64,000 bases of DNA, from assembly GCF_018991925.1 (NCBI RefSeq), contig NW_024725489.1, positions 5,011,114 to 5,075,113 of the forward strand, written 5' to 3'. The notes below the pieces were generated by a model that was given only the letters and a program-made list of their open reading frames with translations, ran no database searches and was not told where the DNA came from. Source of the DNA: Homarus americanus (Eukaryota; Arthropoda; Malacostraca; Decapoda; Nephropidae). Position numbers and translations under genes: made by a program. Position 1 is the first letter of the stretch, and each line of letters opens with the position of its first letter. This document shows, one piece after another, positions 54,655 to 64,000 of this stretch.

Positions 54655-54765
54655 TCTGAAGCTGAAGATGGGGACGTTAAGGTTAAAATTGAAGGTTTGG
54701 AGACTGAAGACAAATCCTTTCAATCCAAGAAGACAGACATGTCAACAGGGAAGATGAAGCAAGAG
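54655..54765 (+). CDS. Kdm2: KDM2 exon N: acidic linker with SUMO-type motif
   Basis: Residues 653-689: acidic SEAEDGDVKVKIEGLE, then Ser/Lys-rich and MKQE at the end. VKIE (Lys663) fits the SUMO consensus (hydrophobic-K-x-E); vertebrate KDM2A also has FKQE and IKSE motifs in its linker. Acceptor TTTACAG, donor GTAAAG. 111 nt, phase 0. Assignment rests on splice sites, frame and composition. No further exon (F-box, LRRs) was found to the right. Confidence 0.8.
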
Positions 54766-56959
54766 GTAAAGACGTGATACTTGGTTATGGTGGCTGGATG
54801 GACTCTTCCCCCTTAAGATGGTTGGGTGATTGGTGGCAAGATAGCCTAACGACACCCTCCCCCTCCCTCCCTCTTCCCCTCCCCTCTCTGGTGTTCTACC
54901 CTCTCCTTGTATTGTTCCCTGTGGTTCCTTGTGTTGCCAGCCTGCCGGGTGGTTGTTACTTGTACATCTCATCTTCATAGGTTTTCTCCACATCACAACT
55001 CACTCACTCACACACTATTAGTCTTCACAAGCCAGTGTCATACAAATACATTTTACTTGGGAGTGGTGCATATATATTTGTGTGTGTGTGTGTGTGTGCA
55101 TCTGTGTGTGTATACTGTACATACATGTTCACATTGAAAGGGCAAATAACGGCTTATCCACAATTTAAGTTATTTCGATATGGTAAAAGCCACATGGGAT
55201 AACTGGAACATATGTATCTGTATATATTATATATATATAAAAGAAGAAGCATGAACAACTTTTTAAAACGGCGATCATGAACTATTTTTGGAGTTGATTT
55301 TTTTCTCCATCCACTCTTACATGTCCTTTCGTTCAATAATACAGGGTGGCTGGAGTGAATTTTGACAATTATTTGAATTAAAGACCTTATGGAAGTGTTC
55401 CGTGTTCCATTTTTCCAGTGTGTATATTATAATTTATTGTCTTAGCATCGATGATTAGTTTACAAAAGAACTTTTTTGTTTTTTAAGTCTTACCTACTGA
55501 GTAAACTATTTCATTATAATGTATTCATGACCACGGCTTGGGGGAAGACGTCATTAAGTGGAATATGAGTGACATATTTTCTCTCCCCAATTACGGAGAC
55601 GATAAAAAACGTTTAGGATCCTAGGACTTACAACTCTGTGTGGTGGTTTATTTCTGTCTTGGTCTGCCCCCTCTTTATCATGGTCTAACTCCTCTTTATC
55701 TCCCATGGTCTGACCCCTCTTTTTCATGGTCTAACTCCTCTTTATCTCCCATGGTCTGACCCCTCTTTTTCATGGTCTAACTCCTCTTTATCTCCCATGG
55801 TCTGACCCCTCTTCATCGTGGTCTTTCTTGGAAAAAATAATCTCATATCTCACTCAGTAATATCTTCCCTTGGCCAGATTAATTTATTGGGACAAAAAAT
55901 TTCTTGAAGTTCCTCATTGCATCTCTTGAAGCTTTTGATTTAATGTCACTGCACTTCACAATCAACACCAGCTCAGTCTTTACAGGGATAGAATGCAGTG
56001 TTTGTGGTGTATCAGTGTAAGGCCTAGGTTAGAGAGAGGTTGAGCGTGGTCACCTAAGATACACCAGAAAGACTGTAAATTCAGAGTGATGCTTAGCTTA
56101 GTAATGAACTCAGGTGGTTAAGAAATAACTGAATATATCTGGGATGGAAGAGGAAGTAAGTATTCCAATTGTATGTTGAACTTGATTTCAATTTAGAAGT
56201 TTTTGGGTAATTTCTTTATTTAAGTTTCTTGAATTTAGTTTCACTTTCTGACATCCCCGACTAAGTGGGGTTTTTTTGTAGTTTCACTTATGGTACAGTT
56301 GATAGAATCCAACAACACTGTAAAAAAAATAAGAACATATCTTGGTTTTATAAACTGTACTTTATTGTTGTGAATTTAAAGTACAGTATTATTATATAGA
56401 TGTATCTTGAACTATTTGGTAAATATTTAGTCAATCAGTAAGTTAAAAGCATTAGCTGCCTCTTGGGGCAAAAATAATTGCTGTAATAAAGGAGTTTATA
56501 TGCATACACACTTGTGTAGTGTGTGAAGCATGTGACATGTGAGTGGTCAATTCAACCTCTGTCCTAATAGGTCCCATTTCTAGTGGGCTAAGTCCTAATG
56601 ACCCCCATCTAACTCGACTTTTAGGATTGGAGCCCAGTCCTAATTGACTCCATTCCAATTACTAAGGAAGGTTTGGGGCCTATTTGGACTTGGGTCCACT
56701 TGACCTTTGCCCCGTTTAACATATAACAAGAAAGGAAAGTGTTATTTATGTTATTCAGTCGACTGTGATGTCTCACACAAATGCTTGCCACCCTTAGCCA
56801 GTCGTCACTTCCAGCTTGAACCTGTTACTAATGTGAGATAAACGTAATCGTGGAACGTTAAAGTTGTAGAGGAATTATGTCTAGTAGTGAACGGTCAGTC
56901 CTGTGGGGTACATAATAAGTGGTCAGTACAGTGGGCTATGCTTGTCAAGTGCCATTACT
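54766..56959. other. KDM2 intron after exon N (left part)
   Basis: No further KDM2 exon was recognised. A GT repeat at about 55078-55112 and a 45-bp minisatellite (55679-55816) are present. Confidence 0.5.
55679..55816 (+). repeat. 45-bp minisatellite, 3 copies
   Basis: Three nearly identical units each made of CATGGTCTAACTCCTCTTTA followed by TCTCCCATGGTCTGACCCC. Confidence 0.9.
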
Positions 56960-57420
56960 ATAAGGCATATCTACGAGTTACCAACCAGTACTCTGGGATT
57001 CCTTATGAGTTGATGATATGGTAAACTTTGAGAGTCACCAGTCCTGTGGGAATCTTTTTATGAAAAAAAAAATATGGGAACTTTTTGCAAGTTGCCTGAA
57101 CTGTGGGAATTATTATGAGTTGATGAATTTGAAAGCTTTTGCAAGTTGCCAGTATTGTGGGTAGCTTTACGAGTTTATATGTAATACGGGAAGCTTTTGT
57201 GAGTTGCCAGTACTTTGGGATTCATTGAGAATTGGTAGTATGGAAAACTTTTGTGAATTGCAGGGTCTGAGGTAATAAATTGAATGCTGTAATGGGTTGC
57301 CAATACTGTACAGTACTGTGGAATTCATTTTGAGTTTGTAATATCACAGGAGGTACTAAGAAGAGGCCAGTTGCGTGAGATACATTGTGTTTATGGTATC
57401 ATGGGATGTATTTATGAGTT
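56960..57420 (+). repeat. degenerate ~50-60-bp tandem repeat
   Basis: At least seven diverged units share GAGTTGCCAGTACTGTGGGA followed by TTATGAGTTGATGATATGG-like sequence. An old minisatellite. Confidence 0.7.
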
Positions 57421-60400
57421 GGAAGGGAAGTGGGGTATATGATATACTATATAAACTCAGGAATATTGCAGAGGTTCAAACTATATCATGATTAATGTAA
57501 CTTCTGAGGCTCTGTACTGGTGCAGTATTGACCAAAGTAATGTAGGTATTGGATCAAGAACTTGCGTGTTTCTTGTGTTGGAAGCTGAATGGTACATAGA
57601 ACCCTTCATCATACAATATTGTGTTGCAATATACAGATTATCTTTAATGTTGAATAATTGCACGTACAGTATGTGCATGATTTTCATGATAGTATATTAC
57701 GCTGCCCTGTTGCTCTGTTTGATGCACAGTATGGGAAGAGACTGGATTGAAATTTGACTCAAGACATTAGAATCATGAACTGTTGGGGTTATATTTGTGT
57801 CTTGATGGAAGGTGCCACCCGAGGTTGTTTGTGCAACCATGGCATGGCATGGAGACTAGTGTGTGTGTGTCACAAATAAATTGGGAGCGTGTCATATCTT
57901 GACTACCAGCATGAAAGTTAATAGCTTTATCATTATGAATATGAAAAAAGTTTAATTTCTACAATGAGGGGATATGCTTTAGCTTTATCACTTTAATTAA
58001 TATTAGAGTATTTTCAGTTCAGCTTACCATAATGTATCCCGAAAAATTATGTCAAAGCGTTTACCAAATTTGTACTCTCAAATCTGTGAAATCAATCCTC
58101 TTTATTTTTCTATTTTTGTTGTTACTTTCAAGGTGTTCCCAGGAGAGTTAAGATTATTTAATGTTGTTTTTTTCTTCAAAAAAAAATAAGGCGCTGCCAC
58201 TGACAAAGGAACCTTGTCATCAAAGTTACATTTGTGATGTAAGGCTTGGCAATGAAAAACCTTCCTCTTTGTCATAGCCATCTCTTAAAATTTATTTGAA
58301 CCCCCCTCCCCCCACAGAAAAGAAAGTGCATTGTTATTACTGGTATTGTTTGTCTTGTCTAGTATTTTTAAAGCCAAGTATAAAATTTGGAAAATATATT
58401 TAGTCTTACGTGAAATACAAGTCTTGAGTTGCTATCTGGGAAAAGGATTAAGATGTGCTGTTTATGTATTTTGAAACTATGTATCAGTAGAAGATACAAC
58501 ACTGGTTTGTCCTTTTTTGCTAAATGGCCCCCAGTCTTTATAGGCCTTGGTTCTGATAGGTCTAGCTTAACCTATTGTAATCTGTAAGCCTGTGACCCCA
58601 AGGGCTATATGGTTAGGTTTCATTGGGCATACTTAGGATTGTGACTCGTTTGACAGTGAGCCGATGTGTGACAAGTGGACGCTAGACGAGAGAGACCCAC
58701 GTGTTGAGTAACAGTGTGTAGGGTTAATACCACTCTCAATCTAAACTGCCAGGCATTCAAAGATACTGTGATCTCAGTTTTAGTCAGTACTTGTAAGTTA
58801 ATCCTTTTAGCTTGTATTACAGCTGAAGGGGTCATATCTGCAGTTCATAGTCAGCTTGTTACTGTTCTTGGTGTGTGTTTGTGTGTGTCTGTCTGTAAAG
58901 AAGACATTTATAGTGTGTGTGTGAGTTTAAAAATCAGTGCCATGTCAACTTTGAACCCTTAATCTGACATGGTCAAGTTCAGGGGTTCAAGATTAGCATA
59001 ATACAGATTTTTAGGCCCATAGAAATACTATATAAACACACAAACCCATCCAAAAACAATATCGTGTTGCGTTTGAACCGCTGGTATGACCCCTTAGCAC
59101 CAGCACCAGGGACAACATACAGTCTGAACCTGGGCCAAGTACATTTGCTCTGTCTTTATGTTGCTAAAGTTGCACAATTTTTCAGATGCCAAATTGAATA
59201 TGATATAACAGAGCTTTATTTAAAACACTGTCTTCCAATTAGGGCCATCATAACACAGAATTAGTGTTTTCTTTTTTACTATTATTACTTAACTGATTAA
59301 TTGTCAAGAAGTGTTATTGATTTGGTATGTGTTGTAGAGCGGATGAGGGCATTAACTACATTTATTTGGAGTTTTGATGTAATTGGCTGCAAAATGATCG
59401 ACTAGAATTCATTTCATCGGAATTTTAATCATCCAGGATATAATTTATTTCTGTATTGCTAAAATGTTAAGGATCAAAGTGTTAATTCTACGTTGTAGTT
59501 TTATCCCTGTTGTATAAAAGAAAAATTTATTGTATTTTATATTTTTTTTTAAGTGTTGTCCTAATAGATTGTCCTGGATTTTTTCAAGATTGTGATGAAA
59601 GGAATCCTACTTTAATGTGGCTATGTATTGGTATCTACAGTGTGTGTGTATAACTCCTTCAACTCATCTCTATCTATGATCTATGATTTCAAAAGTGATA
59701 CTTTACTTTTGAGTTCAACTTCACCAAAAATCACCTCAAACTATATACTGTACACTAGTACTTCGGGACTTCCTTCTGCACTGTCATCCAAGACGGGAGG
59801 TCATCGTGTGCGTGTTTAATGCCAGATTCTTCTTATTTGTCTGTACTTCAGTTTCTGAACCTAAATGAACAGGTGTTTGTCTCAGTGATGATGATTGATT
59901 TTGGACTTGTACGAGCTCCTTCACTTAGAAAATACTAGTTAATAAAACAAGCATTGTGTTCCTATCTTTTGAAATTGATAGCATTATGAATGTGATGTAT
60001 GTGCACTTGTGTAATATTTTACATTGCATCAGTAGTAGTCACTTTGTAACAGGTTGGCTCCCTTTTGTAATTAAATAATAAAAGGTTGATAATTAAGTTG
60101 ATATTAATCTTGTTTGATTATTCCTTATATAACATAAGCTGGAGTGAGTGGGAAGGGGTTGTTGTTGGTGACTTTAGCATAGTAAGTCATGTGAAGCCGC
60201 CCCTGTCTTACACCTGCAGTAGTGTTGTATGTCCTGCTCTTACATGAGCCAACCTATTACTAGACTATTAGATGATGTCAATGATAGATACTGTACTCAA
60301 GTATGAGAGGGGACGGCTGCAAGTTTAGCAAGTGAATCTAAACAGTTCTGCATTATGGTGACTATAATATTAGATAAGTAAATGTTATCAATATAGCTGA

Positions 60401-60780
60401 AGAAGGCAGGGGTTAAAATTTGTCAAATATTAAGTTCTAAAGACCAAGAATTGAAAACTAGTCTGTTCAGTGTCAGCAATATTGCAGGCAGCATGATGTG
60501 CACATCATCCCTGAGTTTGTATACAACTTTAACATGACTCGTGACAAATCTCCGAGGACATGACCAGAACTCCATTATTGACCACATCTAGTGGGCAGAA
60601 GTGTTAATGAGGCTGTAACATAACTTGTCCTCACTCAAACCACCAAAAAAAAAATGGATAGGGATTTTTTTCAGATTTTGCTGTTGGGAAAGTTTTAGGA
60701 AAGTAGAGTGAGATAAAGAGAATTAGGTTATGGATTATCATGATATGGAAGATGAGAGTTCTCAAGAATATATACACAAG
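57421..60780. other. KDM2 downstream intron, unassigned
   Basis: AT-rich sequence without recognisable exons or complete elements. Scattered short frames lack homology that I recognise. Confidence 0.45.
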
Positions 60781-61646
60781 CAGACCCTGATTTAAGAGAG
60801 GGTTACATTCCTGCGAAACCTCATAAATTGATGCTCATTTTTCATAGCCTCCAATTACTAAAGCTGAAATGCATTCCTAGAAAAACAAATACGTACAAAC
60901 AATAAACAATAATTCAAATGTATTCAGTAAAGTACAATTTGATAATTGAATCAAAGTGAACAATATTAAAAGGTAAGCTAACTTTATATTTGAAATTATA
61001 TTACTGCAGTAATACAGTGACTACCAATATATAATTGGAGATACGATCTCAAAGAAAAAAAACCATGCTAGACCTCATGATTTCTTTTGTCCTAATCTCT
61101 TTCTTTGTGTACATGGTGCAAACGCTGCACAGAGGCGCCTTGAGCTATGACCGACACTGGTTCAAGCATCAGGCTGATTGTGTTCTGTACTCTTTTAATA
61201 TTAATTTTTTTATGCTTCACAATATTGTACCCAAAAACAAACGCCAAAGTGATAGAACTGAGTTTAACAGCACTAAAGGTTAACAAAGTGGTGTAAAAAG
61301 AGTGGAGATTCTACAAAAACTGTACCAAGGACAGTTTATAAGGAACTGAAAATTCCATAGCACTGAGGAAATGGAGTCAACTGTTTGAATGACTGTGGTG
61401 GTCTTCACATGAGTTTGAGGAGGAAGTTAATGGTGCTTGTAAGAGAATGATGACACATTGAAAGTTTAGTGAAATAGGCAAGCATAGTGTTAGAAAAAAA
61501 CTGCATTATTTTAATATTTTCATTATCATTAATGAATTGTTTGTTCATAAATTCAGGGTTTCACTCGTAAATTAAAGTGGGACAAAATTAAATTTCTCGT
61601 ATGAAAATTTTCAGTTGTCAAATCCTCGTAAATTGGGAACTACCTG
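60781..61646. mobile_element. probable Tigger-like MITE
   Basis: Left GGGTTACATTCCTGCGAAACC just inside CAGACCCTGATTTAAGAG; right end reversed reads CAGGTAGTTCCCAATTTACG followed outside by TA. TIR match is partial and the left flank lacks TA. No transposase; an 82-codon frame inside is not recognised. Confidence 0.5.
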
Positions 61647-62369
61647 TAGTGTGTTGTGTATAAGGATAATAAATGAGTGAAGGCAGTGTTAACAGTGATT
61701 AAGATAAAATCAACCTTGAGCAGCACTGGTTTGTCTTTGCAACTACTGTACTTGACTACTGTTTAGATTGACCAACACTGAGCAGGGTACATGAAGGATG
61801 TTATGGACTGGTCAAATGGGTCCAAGTCCTAATAGGGTCTGATGGTGATGGATAGGTTAATCAGTTAGGGACTAGGCTGCATTTGACCTGTAATAGAGTA
61901 ATGTATCATAGTTGTATTGATAGGATGTTGTTACAGTAAACCAGATCTTGGTTTGGTTAAATGTGTAGTTTTATGATGGTGTTATAAGACCTGAAGAGTG
62001 ACTGCAAGTACGAGTTAAGATTCGTTAACATTTTAAAAGGAGGAGGGACCTAAGCTGAATTTCTTTCAAGGGTAAAGAATTATCAGTAAATATTAGTTTT
62101 CTATCCTTCAGCCTTTTTTTTTTTTTTACCAAACTGGGGTAACTCATTAAATTACACACACCCATGCATGAATGCACACATTTACACATGCATGTACTCA
62201 CACATGCACACACTCAAGCATGGACATGACTTTCAGCCACGACCAGCCTGGTAAGGTACTTGATAATATGCAGTACATATATAACCAGTTTTCCCTAATG
62301 TATGAATCAAGTGATGTTGAATAGTGACTCATGGTTTATTGATTATACTGTATATGTTATATGAATGTA

Positions 62370-63177
62370 CAGGTGTCCCCTCTATCTACAATATTTCACT
62401 TTAACGATGGTGTTATATTTAAGACCACTACCCTCTATTAATGATGTACCTGTAAATAATCTGCATGAATGATGGTCATCATCCGGCCAATGCAGATGCA
62501 TCTCTCAGTTCACTTGTCAGCTGCTGTCTACCTGCATGTCTACCCAGTGCACTACAGTACCAAGCTTTGTTCTATGGTGATTGTGTAGTTCAATGACTAA
62601 TGGTCATTATCTGTGTTTTTTAATGCCTTACTGTGAGAGGACATCACTAGTGTTCACGCTGTACACGTACTGTACAGTACTCTGTTTTTTTTACTGTGAA
62701 GAGATTTTTACCTTTTTTTTTGTGATTGTAAAGTGCTTTGCCTGTATTTTTGTGAAAATGATTATTCGTTCTGTTTTTGTGATTTTGAAGTGAGCAGTGT
62801 AACTTTGAAAATGTCTGGGAAGGTCAGGGCACCCAGGAAAAGCATCTCTCTGGAGGTGAAGCTTGACATTGTGAAGTGGCATAAGACTCCCCAGAGTCTG
62901 TGTGGGAGTCAGAGTAATGTCTCCACTCCACCTTCAAGAGTCCCACTAAGGGGACAAGTAATGATGACCAGGCTTGTTCTTAATGATATGGTGAGTGTCA
63001 TTTTATTGTGTTGTAGGTGTAGTATTATTGTAGAAATTTTATTTTCGGTAATACATGTGGATGTCGGACTGGCTGGGAATGTATCCCATTGAACCTCGTG
63101 TTATAATGATCCCAAGATACGATATTTCAACCTGCGATGGGTTTCCAGGAACATAATCATAAATAGGAGGATACCCG
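62370..63177 (+). mobile_element. Tigger-derived element with transposase N-terminus
   Basis: Left CAGGTGTCCCCTCTATCTAC and right (reversed) CGGGTATCCTCCTATTTATG, with TA on both sides (62368-62369, 63178-63179). ATG at 62811 starts MSGKVRAPRKSISLEVKLDI then VKW, the CENP-B-like N-terminal helix region of Tigger transposases (K-xISLExKLDIVK). The catalytic domain is deleted. 808 bp. Confidence 0.82.
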
Positions 63178-64000
63178 TATAAATTGTAGGACTTAAATAT
63201 ATGTTTATTATATAACTAAACATATTACTGTAGTGGAAAAGTAAAGACAATGAATGATGAACACTGTACATACCTGACAGTTATTTAGTTAACAAAGATC
63301 ACCGTGGAATATTTAAAGAATGCGTAATGTCTAGTTTTACGTCAGTGTTGGTTCTGTATTATGGTCACCATCTTGCCATCCGGCAATGATAATAAATTCA
63401 AAGAAAAATTAATATTACCTTTATGGATATTTATGTTGAGTTTTAATTGCTGCAGGTTAATTATTTACATTCTGGGGGAAGGCTTCTGTACCTGTATGTA
63501 TATCCAAGTTTGTTTCTTGTAAATGGTTCAGCTCTTGGGATGATGAGCACAGATTATATTATATAATTAAGATGAATTTTAGTTTGTACTCCACCCTATT
63601 AATACAGAAATGGTTAATGTGGCCTCTTAGGGTAATGGCTGCCTTGATTATATTATTAAGTATTTTATGTGATAATCCTATCCTACAGAAACTAGGTAAG
63701 TGTATGTTTTATTTATTATTGTGTTTTATGGATCTGCTCCTTTGTTTTAAGACATGAAACATTTTTTCCTACAAACTCATCCAACAGAAGATAGATAACT
63801 AAGGATCACAGAAAGTGGATCCTGTAGACCTAACAGCCTGTAATTAATAATGTAGATACAAAAAATCATGCTCTATATGAATAGAATATTGTCACCGAGT
63901 CTTAAGGTGGTTCCACACCTGCGTACATTTTGTCACTAACATGTGCTCAACAAGAAGAAACACCGAACTAGTGCACGCGGCCGCACCCTACCAGATTTGG
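63178..64000. other. right end of window, unassigned
   Basis: AT-rich sequence; no exon, RNA gene or complete element recognised. KDM2 is expected to continue to the right. Confidence 0.45.

Larger units (their letters stand above)
22215..54765 (+). other. Kdm2: KDM2 gene (JmjC-CXXC-PHD histone lysine demethylase), partial, 14 exons seen
   Basis: Nuclear Fe(II)/2-oxoglutarate dioxygenase family that removes methyl groups from histone H3 (K36me1/2, in some members also K4me3) and binds unmethylated CpG DNA through a CXXC finger. Fourteen exons with consensus GT-AG borders join into 689 codons without a break: N-terminal segment 1-91, JmjC region about 92-320 with HxD at 198/200 and His at 270, helical region 365-454, basic linker 455-501, CXXC 502-540, PHD 551-617, acidic linker 628-689. 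Family members are about 1,100-1,350 residues and end in an F-box and leucine-rich repeats; those, and the initiator exon, are not in the window. Exons D, G, H, K, L, M and N are phase 0 at both ends, so each could be skipped without a frameshift. Introns grow from 0.2-2 kb in the first half to 6.8-8.9 kb in the second. Confidence 0.95.

Noticed and set aside
57421..64000. Search for the KDM2 F-box and leucine-rich repeat exons
   Set aside because: No frame with F-box or LRR-like sequence next to usable splice sites was recognised, so these exons are taken to lie outside the window.

Overview
This is a eukaryotic nuclear window, very probably from an arthropod and by inference a decapod-type crustacean. 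It has one spliced gene with GT-AG introns, no operons, interstitial CCTAA/TTAGG-like tracts (the arthropod telomere unit), abundant Tigger/pogo-like, hAT and non-LTR elements, tRNA-derived SINEs and an extreme load of simple repeats. The order-level placement is inference; the arthropod placement is fairly well supported.

The only host gene recognised is a KDM2 lysine demethylase (KDM2A/KDM2B/FBXL10/11 family) on the + strand from 22215 to beyond 54765. Fourteen consecutive coding exons join without a frame break into 689 codons. They cover the N-terminal acidic segment, the JmjC domain (Fe(II) ligands H198, D200, H270 in the partial protein), a conserved post-JmjC helical region, a complete eight-cysteine CXXC zinc finger, a complete C4HC3 PHD finger and the start of the acidic linker. 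The start codon exon, the F-box and the leucine-rich repeats were not found; the 5' exon(s) are probably upstream in or beyond the repeat arrays, and the 3' exons probably lie to the right of the window.

Layout. 1-5412: a 19-bp minisatellite split by a nested stack of two non-LTR (LINE) copies and a hAT element with 8-bp target duplications. 5433-8092: two MITEs, a degenerate CCTAA tract and a 22-bp minisatellite. 8198-15903: a 7.7-kb strand-asymmetric G-rich (almost C-free on +) minisatellite complex, broken once at 9241-9661. 16719-19301: 2.6 kb of pentanucleotide TACTG/TATTG repeats. 19596-22165: TIR elements, one nested in another, the last ending 49 bp before the first KDM2 exon. 22215-54765: KDM2, whose introns hold SINEs, MITEs, nine near-perfect copies of a 52-bp hairpin-forming tandem repeat, two complete-length but broken Tigger-like elements, a hAT with a second element nested in it, and two related LINE copies flanking exon 13. 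54766-64000: intron sequence with minisatellites and two more TIR elements.

No prokaryote-like system, CRISPR array, real tRNA or rRNA gene was found. Most long open frames are artefacts of repeats whose unit length is a multiple of three or of nearly stop-free repeat composition. The most notable structures are the 52-bp hairpin array in the KDM2 intron, the G-rich and TAYTG arrays upstream of the gene, and the density of TA-flanked elements with CAG-type termini (at least twelve), several precisely nested.
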